DNA from: an uncultured Methylococcaceae bacterium
Lineage (GTDB): Bacteria > Pseudomonadota > Gammaproteobacteria > Methylococcales > Methylococcaceae
Assembly (NCBI GenBank): GCA_903934875.1
Contig: CAIZPP010000178.1
Coordinates: forward strand, 1-34,396
DNA length: 34,396 nt
Direction: 5' to 3'
Shown here in pieces: positions 8,806-18,859 of the stretch. A program made the position numbers and the translations under genes. How positions within the stretch are numbered: the first letter of the stretch is position 1; every line of letters starts with the position of its first letter. Under the pieces are notes generated by a model. The model saw only the letters and a list, made by a program, of their open reading frames with translations. It was not told where the DNA came from and searched no databases.

Positions 8806-9384
8806 TCAGGAATTTAACAACTCTTCTGCCTCGACATTCTCAAACACCGCCGCAAGTGGCATGGACAGCCCGATGCTGGCAAATTCACATTCGGCGTCAC
8901 CGGTAAAATCATACAGCACCCAATGGTTGTCGGCATTGCGGCGGAAGCATTCGACCCGCCGGGCGGCGATGTCCACGATAGCGTATTCTTGCAGGCTGGG
9001 CAATTTGCGGTAGTCTGCAAATTTGTCGCCCCGGTCATAGGCGGCGGTGCTGTCGGAAAGGACTTCGACCACTAGCACGGCATGGCGCAAATAGAGGTCG
9101 GCGGTATAGTCGCGGGCATCGCAACTGACCATCACATCAGGGTAAAAACCGCTGTCGGCGGCCTCCACCCGCAGCTTCATGTCCGCCATGTAGGTCCGGC
9201 AAGGGGTTCCGCGCAGGTGGATTTTGAAGCCTGCGAACAGATTGCCGGATACCGTGACGTAGATACGCCTCGCCCCGGCCATCGCAAGGTATTCGCCCCG
9301 CACAAACTCGTGCTTTTCCAGTTGCCCGTCCTCCCAAGCTAGGTAATCAGCAAAACTAAATGCGGTCGCGGGGGGGATGCTCAT
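8806..9384 (-). CDS. Uma2 family endonuclease (DUF820)
   Basis: A 192-aa member of the Uma2/DUF820 family, a restriction-endonuclease-like PD-(D/E)XK fold expanded in cyanobacteria and some proteobacteria. Visible hallmarks are the N-terminal F(A)DYLAWE and HEFVRGEYLAMAGA segments. The catalytic-type pattern is YPDVMVSCD, then LVVEVLSDSTAAYDRGDKFADYRKL. The gene is full length, with a GAGGA ribosome binding site before the ATG. The biological role of the family is unknown. A family 2 repeat end lies 13 bp upstream of the start. Confidence 0.9.
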   Translation of the reverse strand: MSIPPATAFSFADYLAWEDGQLEKHEFVRGEYLAMAGARRIYVTVSGNLFAGFKIHLRGTPCRTYMADMKLRVEAADSGFYPDVMVSCDARDYTADLYLRHAVLVVEVLSDSTAAYDRGDKFADYRKLPSLQEYAIVDIAARRVECFRRNADNHWVLYDFTGDAECEFASIGLSMPLAAVFENVEAEELLNS

Positions 9385-9397
9385 GATCCGGTCCTCT

Positions 9398-9424
9398 TAC
9401 AGCGTTTTTAACATCAAATGCTCG
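9398..9424 (-). repeat. Family 2 repeat, single end upstream of the Uma2 gene
   Basis: TACAGCGTTTTTAACATCAA matches the terminal inverted repeat of the family 2 elements. No partner end is recognisable nearby, so this is a solo or decayed end. Confidence 0.55.
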
Positions 9425-9431
9425 ATTATTA

Positions 9432-9498
9432 GACCTTATCAGAAACCATTTTCCGATGCAGCAGAGGCGCGACCACAAGCTAGGTTTCCGATAATGTC
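9432..9498. repeat. Small imperfect inverted repeat, possible mini-element
   Basis: GACCTTATCAGAAACC (9432-9447) pairs with GGTTTCCGATAATGTC (9483-9498) with two mismatches, enclosing 35 bp. It lies in the gap between the small antitoxin-like ORF and the Uma2 gene. Confidence 0.4.
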
Positions 9499-9505
9499 TA
9501 TTGAC

Positions 9506-9679
9506 TTAGGCGACATCTTGAATGGTTGGTTTGCGGGGCGGGCGCGAGACTAACTTGATATTAGCAGTTGACTGCTTTTTTCGCAGGTCTTCACAAATTG
9601 CGTGGAGGTCGTAGTTAAATTTCTTCGCATGTTCGTCTCTGATGCGATGAATTTCTTCGACGATAGCGTCTTTCCACAT
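9506..9679 (-). CDS. Small antitoxin-like protein partnering the PIN toxin
   Basis: A 57-aa ORF starting MWKDAIVEEIHRIRDEHAKK and containing FNYDLHAICEDLRKK. This is a pattern I know from short proteins regularly encoded just after PIN-domain genes of the same type as the one upstream here. The ATG has a GGAGG element at good spacing and starts 3 bp after the PIN stop codon. The presumed role is antitoxin or partner of the PIN protein. The order is toxin first, the reverse of classical vapBC. The partner assignment is inferred from context. Confidence 0.72.
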   Translation of the reverse strand: MWKDAIVEEIHRIRDEHAKKFNYDLHAICEDLRKKQSTANIKLVSRPPRKPTIQDVA

Positions 9680-9682
9680 GGT

Positions 9683-10156
9683 TTAGTCCTCCATTAGCTC
9701 AAGCGGGGTGCATATAATAGGTGGTTCGTATCCAGATGATTTGCATATGGATTCAATTTTTAAGCGCATCGCTGCATTGGCGATGTGCTTGCAATTCCAA
9801 GTCAACATATAGTCCATGCCATGTACGGTGGCGATGGCAATATGCAGCGCGTCAGCTTTTGCCTTTGCGGGTAAAGCGGCAGCGGCAAGCAACCGCGCCG
9901 CCAACTCTTCAGCCTGTTCGGAAATATCTAGGGCCGGTATATCATTTATTATCGCCAGCCTGCGCTTAACCGCTTCTGGATCGCCGCTACTCGCTTCATC
10001 AAATACCAGAACGGAGATGAAAATCTCAAATTTCGGGCGGGCGGTATCCCACCAACTACGCGTCGTTTCTTGGTTGGCGGCCATCACCAACTCAGGGCTT
10101 CTCCAGGCAGTGAGATAACTTGGAATGGTGGTTTCGAGATAAACCGAAGGTTTCAT
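9683..10156 (-). CDS. PIN-domain protein, VapC-like toxin
   Basis: A 157-aa PIN-domain protein, predicted metal-dependent ribonuclease. It starts MKPSVYLETTIPSYLTAW, has SVLVFDEAS in the middle and AKADALHIAIATVHGMDYMLTWN near the C-terminus, giving the acidic residues typical of PIN active sites. The first acidic position is Glu (YLETT) rather than Asp, as usual in this subfamily. It is followed directly by a 57-aa partner ORF. It lies downstream of the disrupted PD-(D/E)XK gene, 9 bp away. Confidence 0.85.
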   Translation of the reverse strand: MKPSVYLETTIPSYLTAWRSPELVMAANQETTRSWWDTARPKFEIFISVLVFDEASSGDPEAVKRRLAIINDIPALDISEQAEELAARLLAAAALPAKAKADALHIAIATVHGMDYMLTWNCKHIANAAMRLKIESICKSSGYEPPIICTPLELMED

Positions 10157-10165
10157 GCCTTTGAC

Positions 10166-11377
10166 TCAGGGTGCGGGCGGGTTTTGAGGTGGTGCCGCGT
10201 TGCCACTGAGTTGGCCTAGTAGATTGGCATCGCCCAAAGCCGTGTAAATGGCTTGGGTTTTTTCCATAATCATCTCAGCCATTGCGCCGCTTTGAATGTC
10301 GAGCCAAGGTTGTGTGTTTATACTCCAATCATCGTAGGGGGCGGAGAAGTTCCTGTACCAATGATACCACCTTGTTTTCCCATCAGTATGAAAGATATTC
10401 TGATTTAAGCACTTGCGTACATCCGGCAAGTCAGGTAATGTCGTATTGTTTTTACAGATACTGTAAGAAAACCCCGAGTGGCGTTGCGTAGAAAATTCAA
10501 AAATAACAAAATATAAACCAGCTTGTGGATGCCAGAATTTGATGCATCGGTGTTGAGGTATAACCCATTCCAGTGTCCAGCCAAGTGCATCTGCCCTATC
10601 ATTTAATTCTTGTTGAAGCTGATCAAGTAAAACGCTGTGGATTTGATCTCTCGTATTGGCAATTTCCAAAGCGGCTTCCAGCGTCTCACGCCTTTCCAGC
10701 GCAATATTGACAACTTCTTGCATTTCAGCCATTTCAATCCCCACAAATTGTTTTTGGATATAGTCGATAAATTCATTGAGAAAAGTGTTTACCCTGTCGG
10801 CTTGGCATTCCCGGCGGCAGTCTTTTAGCCAGTCAATGAGTTGCGGATAGCCAATGGCTATGAAGCGTCCGTCATTTTCTGCCTGTTTCCTGTCAACCTC
10901 AGAAATACTATCGGGTGAAGGTGGCTTACCCAGATTAGGCAATTCAAGCGTGGGTGGCTGTGTGCCAATTGTGCCAAATAACGCGTACATTGATATTTCT
11001 GATCACCAGCCCTTGGCTTGTTTTCGATGGTTATGGCCGCTAAACCAAAATTGAGATGAACATCCATCCGCCCATCGTGGTGGTCAGTCGTTTTTTTCAG
11101 TGCTGACTATAGCCCTATCGGCCAAAGGCAGGAATTTTTCCAACTCAAAGAATTGCAGAAATAACTCAAGAAAAATCGAGCCTTGGGCGTGTGAACCGGT
11201 GGGCGAAAGCAGTTCTTTCAATAGTTGCGACAAACGCAACTCGTTCGGGCCAAACAAGCCAATGGCGTTAAATTCTGGGGCAAGTTTTGGAGCATAAAGC
11301 TTACGGGCTTGCCGGAGCGCATCCAAACGGTGGTGAATCCCTAGCAGAAGATCACGGTGACACATCATTAGCTCCAT
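10166..11377 (-). pseudogene. PD-(D/E)XK nuclease family protein, broken by two frameshifts
   Basis: Three reading frames carry consecutive pieces of one protein. Residues from 11377 to about 11094 give an N-terminal part with LRLSQLLKELLSPTGSHAQG. The next piece, down to about 10940, carries the nuclease core DGRMDVHL and ITIENKPRAGDQ. The last, down to 10166, continues with GKPPSPDSISEVDRKQ and a long helical C-terminal part. The first break is in a run of seven A on the coding strand (11091-11097). Dropping one A joins TEK to TTDHHDGRMDVHL. The second lies near 10935, where one base appears missing. Proteins of this type are associated with defence or mobile islands. The gene start overlaps the upstream PIN gene, so it belonged to that operon. 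Sequencing error in the homopolymer is the main alternative. Confidence 0.75.
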
Positions 11378-11784
11378 ATATTTGGTTTATTCAACGCATC
11401 CCAATCCACAACCCTGATTTGCCCACTCGCGGCCTTTGCCAATTGCAAATCGTTAGTCAAAAACTCCTCGTAAGCTCCTTGCAACGCTGCCGCCAAATGC
11501 AATGCGTCCGGGGTTTTCAGGCGATAGATTAGACGTAATTCCGTTGCCTTTTCAAACACAGTCCGGCCAAACGGCACTAATTGGCATTGGGAGAAATAGT
11601 CATCGTAAGTTTTGAGAAAGTCCTGACGGTTCTCTCGCAACGCTTTGATGCGGGATTCTAACCGTACCAATTCACTGCTACAAATCCATTTGCCAACAAG
11701 ATGGCGGCTTATTAACGATTGCTGCTGGATATTGCCTTCTACCAAGTCAATGACCATGCAGGAGTCCAGATAAGTTTTTGTCAC
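11368..11784 (-). CDS. PIN-domain protein, VapC-like toxin
   Basis: A 138-aa PIN-domain protein, predicted ribonuclease toxin. It begins with a GTG codon (VTKTYLDSCMVIDLVEG) whose GTGA overlaps the stop of the upstream antitoxin-like gene; AGGA lies 7 bp before it. A TTG-initiated form from 11799 is less likely. Acidic residues of the PIN site are seen in TYLDSCMVIDL, in SELVRLES, in KTPDALHLAAAL and in FLTNDLQLAKA. The gene overlaps the start of the downstream nuclease pseudogene by 10 bp. Confidence 0.85.
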   Translation of the reverse strand: MTKTYLDSCMVIDLVEGNIQQQSLISRHLVGKWICSSELVRLESRIKALRENRQDFLKTYDDYFSQCQLVPFGRTVFEKATELRLIYRLKTPDALHLAAALQGAYEEFLTNDLQLAKAASGQIRVVDWDALNKPNIWS

Positions 11785-12026
11785 GGCCCGTCCTGCCAAC
11801 TGTCCCTTTCCTCTTGAACTTGGCGCAAAATATAAGTATGGCTTCGTCCAGTCTGATTATGTGGCAAGGCGGCTAGAAAAGCATCTAGATTTCCAGCCGT
11901 TTTGGATGTTTCATTTTCATCATACAAAATAATGACCCTCGCTCGACCCGCCCGTGCTTGCTCTGGCAGTTTCAAACGTATTTCATGCTGGTTGTCGATG
12001 ATGCCCTCTAGCTCAATGGCTTGCAT
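11781..12026 (-). CDS. Antitoxin-like protein upstream of the PIN toxin
   Basis: An 81-aa protein. The N-terminal half (MQAIELEGIIDNQHEIRLKL, then PEQARAGRARVIILYDE) resembles the small beta-rich DNA-binding N-terminus of many antitoxins that precede PIN toxins. The C-terminal half (SHTYILRQVQEERDSW) would bind the toxin. Its stop overlaps the toxin GTG start by 4 bp, the usual arrangement of a type II pair. The family name is uncertain. Confidence 0.75.
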   Translation of the reverse strand: MQAIELEGIIDNQHEIRLKLPEQARAGRARVIILYDENETSKTAGNLDAFLAALPHNQTGRSHTYILRQVQEERDSWQDGP

Positions 12027-12168
12027 AGCTTGATCTCAATCTTTGCTGCTTTCAAGTGTGGGTGTGATAGCAATACTGTTGACATAGTCGTCATTCCGGC
12101 ATGGACTGCCAGAATCTAGGCTACAGGGATGCAGTAATTCTCAGTTTAAGCCAAAACATGAAATATAA

Positions 12169-12203
12169 CCCGTCATTCCGGCAATCCCTGCCGGAATGAC
12201 GGG
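12169..12203. repeat. CCCGTCATTCCGGCA palindromic repeat
   Basis: CCCGTCATTCCGGCA and its reverse complement TGCCGGAATGACGGG form a near-perfect hairpin. A related palindrome lies at 31103-31137 and a diverged half at about 12089-12100. Interspersed repeats of this type are common in proteobacteria; it may also act as a transcript end. Confidence 0.7.
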
Positions 12204-12214
12204 GAAAATATTAA

Positions 12215-12352
12215 CTGATGTTACGCAACCGTGTAGGCTGTAGCCCTGATGTTGTGGAGTGCGGCGACTCGTCGCCGCCTTTTGCGTCCAGCGGCGACGA
12301 GTCGCCGCACTCCACAAGTTGCCATCCTCTAGCAATGACTACGTAACATCAG
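12215..12352 (-). mobile_element. Family 1 MITE-like element, second copy with inner palindrome
   Basis: A 138-bp copy, inverted relative to the one at 60-227 and exactly 30 bp shorter because it has one fewer internal 30-bp unit. It runs from CTGATGTTACGCAACC to GTAACATCAG. ATATTAA lies directly outside both ends (12208-12214 and 12353-12359), a probable 7-bp target duplication. It sits in the 446-bp gene-free stretch between the antitoxin gene and thiC. Confidence 0.78.
12252..12317. repeat. Inner palindromic unit of family 1, 66-bp form
   Basis: TTGTGGAGTGCGGCGACTCG to its mirror image CTCCACAA, with the self-complementary GGCGACTCGTCGCC in both arms and a short spacer. It is inserted at the same position of the outer element as at 95-190. 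Confidence 0.75.
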
Positions 12353-12379
12353 ATATTAATTCAACAGTATTGGGGTGTG

Positions 12380-12408
12380 GTAGGGGCGGATTCTGAATCC
12401 GCTCCTAC
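12380..12408. repeat. Palindrome GTAGGGGCGGATTC / GAATCCGCTCCTAC
   Basis: A 14-bp stem with one mismatch, downstream of thiC. There is no T-run, so it is more likely an interspersed palindrome than a terminator. Confidence 0.5.
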
Positions 12409-12439
12409 GAACAGCATTGTTTCTCTTTGCCGTCCCATT

Positions 12440-12466
12440 GGTGCGCTTCGCTACGCTCAGCGCACC
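12440..12466. repeat. Hairpin repeat GGTGCGCT / AGCGCACC near the thiC stop
   Basis: An 8-bp stem with an 11-bp loop directly after the thiC stop codon (thiC ends at 12473). It resembles interspersed hairpin repeats; it lacks a U-tract but could stabilise the thiC mRNA end. Confidence 0.45.
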
Positions 12467-12472
12467 CTACAG

Positions 12473-14513
<2,041 letters not shown>

Positions 14514-14584
14514 TTTTGTATACCGGCTAAACTATAGCATTCTGCTGGGTTTTGCAAGAGATGAGGGCGCAGCATGTTTTCCTT

Positions 14585-14716
14585 GGGGTGCGATTAAATG
14601 TGATGCAGACGAACCGGGCAGTCTTTGAGTTTATACCGGGAGTGCAAGGCCTGCCTTGCCTTTAGATGCCCTCGCAAGGCAGGCCTTGCACTCCCGCATC
14701 ACTTTTAATAGCACCC
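14585..14716. mobile_element. Family 3 MITE-like element with 9-bp target duplication
   Basis: Ends GGGTGCGATTAAATGTGATGC and GCATCACTTTTAATAGCACCC are inverted repeats. Direct repeats GTTTTCCTT flank it exactly (14576-14584 and 14717-14725). Inside is a perfect 22-bp palindrome with a 14-bp loop (14638-14695). A second copy is at 24240-24369. No ORF. Confidence 0.85.
14638..14695. repeat. Inner perfect palindrome of family 3
   Basis: The 22-bp arm GGGAGTGCAAGG-CCTGCCTTGC is followed by a 14-bp loop and the exact reverse complement. Each arm itself contains the small inverted repeat GCAAGGC-CT-GCCTTGC. Confidence 0.85.
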
Positions 14717-14777
14717 GTTTTCCTTAGAGTCCGCGCAAAAAAGCTCGTCAGGCATTGAATAGAGGGGCGGCAAGGTT

Positions 14778-15197
14778 TTACCATATCGACAATCTGGATT
14801 TTTTGGCTGAGATGACGTCCACGCTTTTCCACAAGCTATGGACCAGCCACCAGCGCCATATGGCTTCTGGTACGGGAGGCAGTTCGTAACTCGATCGGGT
14901 GTTTTCAAAGCCCAATACGGTTTCAAAAACATGGTGTCCCCGCACCGCTTCCAACGTTAGGGGTTTGTCAAGCAACATTTCGAGTTGTGGAGCGAGTACG
15001 ATTAGCCCATTGCGCCATTCTTCCTCGGTTGCGGAGAGCGTCGCCTTGCCCCGCCGGATAGCTCGTTCCTTGATTAGCTCGCCTCGGGGTCCAAAAAGAT
15101 AGAGATGGATATCGGCCAGCAGCGCGTGAACTTTTTCGAACGTGGGAAAGATAGTTACCGTTTTATATTCAATGTTTGTCGATAATGATGCGTTCAT
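14778..15197 (-). CDS. Uncharacterised small protein
   Basis: A 139-aa protein that I do not recognise. It starts MNASLSTNIEYKTVTIFPTF and has no signal peptide. The body is soluble, with a Trp-rich C-terminal part (PEAIWRWWLVHSLWKSVDV). After that the frame ends shortly beyond a run of six A (AGCCAAAAAATCC). A one-base shift there would continue the protein with a plausible tail (CRYGKTLPPLYSMPDEL) up to the family 3 element, so the 3' end may be frameshifted. Confidence 0.6.
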   Translation of the reverse strand: MNASLSTNIEYKTVTIFPTFEKVHALLADIHLYLFGPRGELIKERAIRRGKATLSATEEEWRNGLIVLAPQLEMLLDKPLTLEAVRGHHVFETVLGFENTRSSYELPPVPEAIWRWWLVHSLWKSVDVISAKKSRLSIW

Positions 15198-15360
15198 ATT
15201 TCCGCCAGTTTGAATCTTCTTGCGTATTAAGGCAGCAACCAGATTGACGGCTGCTGTATGCTAGTGCCAAATCAGCGTAACAACAGGAGAAAAAAAAATC
15301 TGTGAAATATTCACCATTTTCGAGGAATTTTGACCGTTTCTTTAGGGTGCGGCAAAACAC

Positions 15361-17586
15361 ATGAGAGGGTTCTGGAGAGGCTGGCGAACCAAACGGGGTG
15401 TGTTAGGCATAGTCCTAGGGCTAGGCGTGGCTTTGCTGAGTCTCGCGCCCTATTTTTCTTTGCTGGAGGAAAAAATTGGTCTTGGCTTGCTGTTTGCCTT
15501 GCGCGGAGAGCATCGTCCTCCCGCCGATGTGGCGATTGTCAGCATAGACCGTGAATCGGCAAGGGAACTGTCCGTTTCGGACAATCCCGAGCAATGGCCG
15601 CGACGGCTTCATGCCGAGTTAATCAGGCGTTTGCAAGCCGCCGGGGCGGAGTTGATCGGGTTTAATATTTTTTTCAGCACCCCTCAGCCCCAAGACGATG
15701 AGGCAATGGCAGCCGCCATGCGTGATTCCGGCACGGTAGTTTTGACAAATTACCTGAGGTTGAAATACCTGCAAGGCGATGCGTATGTTGAAACGCTGGA
15801 GGAGCCGCCGAGTGTGCTTGCCCAATCCGCATTGGCGACAGCTCCGTTTCTGCTGGCACAAGGCGAGGAGACTGACCGGTTTCTGATCCGTTATGGGGCA
15901 AGCGGCGAACGCCCCACCTTCCCTTTGGTTATGCTGCGCCTATTCGTCGCAAAAAAGCTCGGTGGCGAATTGGAGAGCTTGTTGCCGGATGGCGAACCCA
16001 CTAACCAGGGTGCGCCCTTGCCGAACCGGCCTATGTCTGCCTATGCGCCGTTTCTCAGCGGATTGGAAAGTCTGTTCGAGCGCAGGCCTCAGATGCTCGA
16101 GCGGACGCTGCGGCGATTGCGCGGGATAGCCTTGCCTGATGCCCAGCGAGCACCATTAGATTCTCTACTGGAAACACTACCCGGAGCAAAGAACCTCTAT
16201 TTCAACCACTATGGAGCGGAGGGGGCAATCTCCCGAATTTCCTACCATAGTCTGCTTCAGCCAGAGGAGGGCAGGCCCCAACCTGATTTGCGCGGCAAAG
16301 TGGTCTTGGTTGGTTTTGACGAGGACTTCCAGTCCGATAAGTCCGAAAACATTTTCTTTTCCCCCTACTCCCCGGTGAGTTCGTTGGAACTCGCCGCGAC
16401 AGCCATTGCTAATCTGCTTGAGCATGACGACATACATCCGGTTTTCGACCGCTGGGGCCAATTTGTTTGGCTGTTTATTTGGGGGAGCCTGCTCGGCTGG
16501 CTGTCTTCGAAGAAATTGCGCGTGGGCTTGTCTTTCATTGCGCTGCTAGCGCTTGCTTATTTTGCCGCCGCTTACTGGTTATTCAGACAATTGTCACTCT
16601 GGCTACCGTTAATATTGCCATTTTTTTGGGGCACTCCCTTGGCGATGATCAGTTGTTTAATAGGCAACTATGTTACGAGGTCTCTGGAAAACCGGAAAAT
16701 CCATTCGGTCATAGACCGTTTCATCCCTGACGAGGCCACTACCCGGTCCAAAGATTCCGATGATGATGACCATTGGGAAAGCAAAGTTTCTTTTGGTGTC
16801 TGCCTCGCCACTGATGCCGGCCAGTACACATCCTTGGCGGAAAAAATGAATCCCATGGATCTTGGCGAGTTGATGAACGATTACTATGGCACCCTGTTTC
16901 CTGTCGTCAGGCAGAATGGTGGCTGGGTTTCCGATGTGACCGGTGATGCCATGATGGCGATCTGGACGGTTCCTACCCGGCAAACCGACATTCGCATTGA
17001 CGCTCTACGCGCTGCTTTGGAAATTTTACGCGCTGTGGATGATTTCCAACTGAAATGCCAAGTCAGGCTTCCCATCCGTATGGGCTTGCATTGCGGCGAA
17101 ATGCGCGTCGGTTTCGTCGGGGGCAAAGAAAATGCCGCTTATCGGGCTGTGGGTGATACGGTGAACACATCCGCCCGCTTGGAAGGCCTCAATAAACTGC
17201 TGGGAACCCGTATTCTGGTTTCTCTGCCGTTAATCGAAGGAGTCGCCGGGTTTGTTTCCAGACCAATGGGCAGTTTCATGCTGGCGGGCAAAGCCCATCC
17301 GGTGAATGTGCATGAGTTGATTGCTCCCATTGCAGAGTCTGATCCGCGCTTAATTGATATGATAGCCCGGTTTGCCAATGCCCTGGCGCAGTTCAAGGCT
17401 GGGGAGTGGCAAGCTGCGGCGGATGCCTTTGAGGCATTGTCAGGCGAGTTCCCCGATGACGGTCCAATCCAGTTCTATGCAAAAACCGCCCGTAGCAATG
17501 CTGCAAACCCAATGGCGACGCCAGATATGGCCGCCATCTATGTCGGCAAGTCGCCCCCCGGCGCTCTTGCCATTACACGACCTTAA
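15361..17586 (+). CDS. CHASE2 sensor adenylate/guanylate cyclase
   Basis: A membrane-bound class III nucleotide cyclase of 741 aa. After an N-terminal membrane anchor (about residues 13-30) comes an extracytoplasmic CHASE2 sensor domain with VAIVSIDRESARELS and PRRLHAELIRRL near its start. A cluster of about three membrane helices follows (residues 368-437), then the catalytic domain from about 476. Metal-binding aspartates D485 (ATDAGQYTSL) and D529 (SDVTGDAMMAIW) and the N602/R606 pair (VNTSARLEGL) are present, so it should be active. A 100-residue tail follows the cyclase domain. The signal sensed is unknown. The dctA-like gene starts 10 bp downstream. The large FecR protein at 20.7-24.1 kb is a possible functional partner. 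Confidence 0.9.
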   Translation: MRGFWRGWRTKRGVLGIVLGLGVALLSLAPYFSLLEEKIGLGLLFALRGEHRPPADVAIVSIDRESARELSVSDNPEQWPRRLHAELIRRLQAAGAELIGFNIFFSTPQPQDDEAMAAAMRDSGTVVLTNYLRLKYLQGDAYVETLEEPPSVLAQSALATAPFLLAQGEETDRFLIRYGASGERPTFPLVMLRLFVAKKLGGELESLLPDGEPTNQGAPLPNRPMSAYAPFLSGLESLFERRPQMLERTLRRLRGIALPDAQRAPLDSLLETLPGAKNLYFNHYGAEGAISRISYHSLLQPEEGRPQPDLRGKVVLVGFDEDFQSDKSENIFFSPYSPVSSLELAATAIANLLEHDDIHPVFDRWGQFVWLFIWGSLLGWLSSKKLRVGLSFIALLALAYFAAAYWLFRQLSLWLPLILPFFWGTPLAMISCLIGNYVTRSLENRKIHSVIDRFIPDEATTRSKDSDDDDHWESKVSFGVCLATDAGQYTSLAEKMNPMDLGELMNDYYGTLFPVVRQNGGWVSDVTGDAMMAIWTVPTRQTDIRIDALRAALEILRAVDDFQLKCQVRLPIRMGLHCGEMRVGFVGGKENAAYRAVGDTVNTSARLEGLNKLLGTRILVSLPLIEGVAGFVSRPMGSFMLAGKAHPVNVHELIAPIAESDPRLIDMIARFANALAQFKAGEWQAAADAFEALSGEFPDDGPIQFYAKTARSNAANPMATPDMAAIYVGKSPPGALAITRP

Positions 17587-17596
17587 GAGCAAATGA

Positions 17597-18859
17597 ATGA
17601 CAGCCATGAGCCATTCCGTCAAAACCGGTCCCTTCTACCAAACCCTCTACTTTCAAGTCATTGTCGGCGTGATTTTAGGGGTGTCCGTCGGTTTGCTGTG
17701 GCCAGAGTTTGGCGCGAAGCTCAAGCCCTTGGGCGATGGCTTCATCAAACTGGTCAAGATGCTTATCGCCCCCATCATTTTTTTCACCGTTTCCTTGGGG
17801 ATTGCCCACACCGGCGACATGCGCAAGGTGGGCAGGGTCGGATTGAAGGCTTTACTGTACTTTGAAGTCGTTTCCTCGTTCGCATTGCTGATTGGACTGA
17901 TTGTCGTCAACCTCTGGCAACCGGGCGCTGGAATGAACATAGACCCCAAAACCCTGGATGCCGGAGCCGTGTCAAGTTACACCGCCGGGGCAAAGGCGAT
18001 GGGCACGGTTGATTTTCTGCTCAACATTATTCCAAATAGTGTGGTCGATGCGTTTGCCAAGAATGAGATACTGCAAGTGCTACTGTTTTCTGTACTATTT
18101 GGTTGGGCGCTAGGTGCGCAAGACGTTCGCGGTAGGCCAGTGTATGATTTGCTGGAACGCTTGTCCGCGATTTTTTTCAATATGATAGCCATGATTATGC
18201 GCTTGGCTCCGTTAGGCGCTTTCGGTGCCATGGGTTTCACCGTGGGCAAGTATGGGTCTGGGGCGCTGTTGTCGCTGGGCAAGCTGATGGGCGGGGTATA
18301 TCTCACGTGCGCTTTGTTCGTCGTCGTGGTGCTGGGGTTGATCGCCCGCTTCAGTGGCTTTAGCCTGTGGCAGCTTATTAAGCATATCAAGGACGAACTG
18401 TGGGTGGTGCTGTCCACCTCTTCATCGGAAGCGGCGCTGCCGGGCCTGCTGGCAAAGCTGCAAACCTTTGGTTGTGCAAAGCCAGTGGTGGGTTTGGTCA
18501 TCCCCACAGGTTACTCATTTAACTTGGATGGCACCTCAATCTACCTGACCATGGCCGCAGTATTCATAGCGCAGGCCACCAATATCGATCTGAGTCTGGT
18601 CCAGCAGTTGACTCTTCTGGCGGTGCTTCTGCTAACTTCCAAGGGCGCGGCAGCGGTCACTGGTGGGGGATTTATCACATTGGCGGCAACCCTTTCGTCA
18701 ATGGATGTGTTGCCGGTTGCGGGCTTGGCCTTGTTGCTGGGAGTGGACCGGTTTATGTCCGAGGCCCGCGCCATCACCAACCTGATTGGCAACGCCGTGG
18801 CCACTGTGGTCATCGCCAAGTGGGAGGGGGCATTCGATGACAGTGAGGACTCTATGTAG
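17597..18859 (+). CDS. dctA: Dicarboxylate/amino acid:cation symporter (DctA/GltP family)
   Basis: A 420-aa secondary transporter of the SDF (DAACS) family, importing C4-dicarboxylates or acidic amino acids with H+ or Na+. Features: [15 protein letters not shown] in the first helix, [15 protein letters not shown], the serine-rich re-entrant loop [29 protein letters not shown] and the second hairpin [18 protein letters not shown]. Eight helices are expected for the family. The start used is MTAMSHSVK; a second Met at 17606 is possible. It is co-directional with and 10 bp after the cyclase gene. It overlaps the convergent dehydrogenase gene by 8 bp. The exact substrate is unproven. Confidence 0.88.
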   Translation: MTAMSHSVKTGPFYQTLYFQVIVGVILGVSVGLLWPEFGAKLKPLGDGFIKLVKMLIAPIIFFTVSLGIAHTGDMRKVGRVGLKALLYFEVVSSFALLIGLIVVNLWQPGAGMNIDPKTLDAGAVSSYTAGAKAMGTVDFLLNIIPNSVVDAFAKNEILQVLLFSVLFGWALGAQDVRGRPVYDLLERLSAIFFNMIAMIMRLAPLGAFGAMGFTVGKYGSGALLSLGKLMGGVYLTCALFVVVVLGLIARFSGFSLWQLIKHIKDELWVVLSTSSSEAALPGLLAKLQTFGCAKPVVGLVIPTGYSFNLDGTSIYLTMAAVFIAQATNIDLSLVQQLTLLAVLLLTSKGAAAVTGGGFITLAATLSSMDVLPVAGLALLLGVDRFMSEARAITNLIGNAVATVVIAKWEGAFDDSEDSM

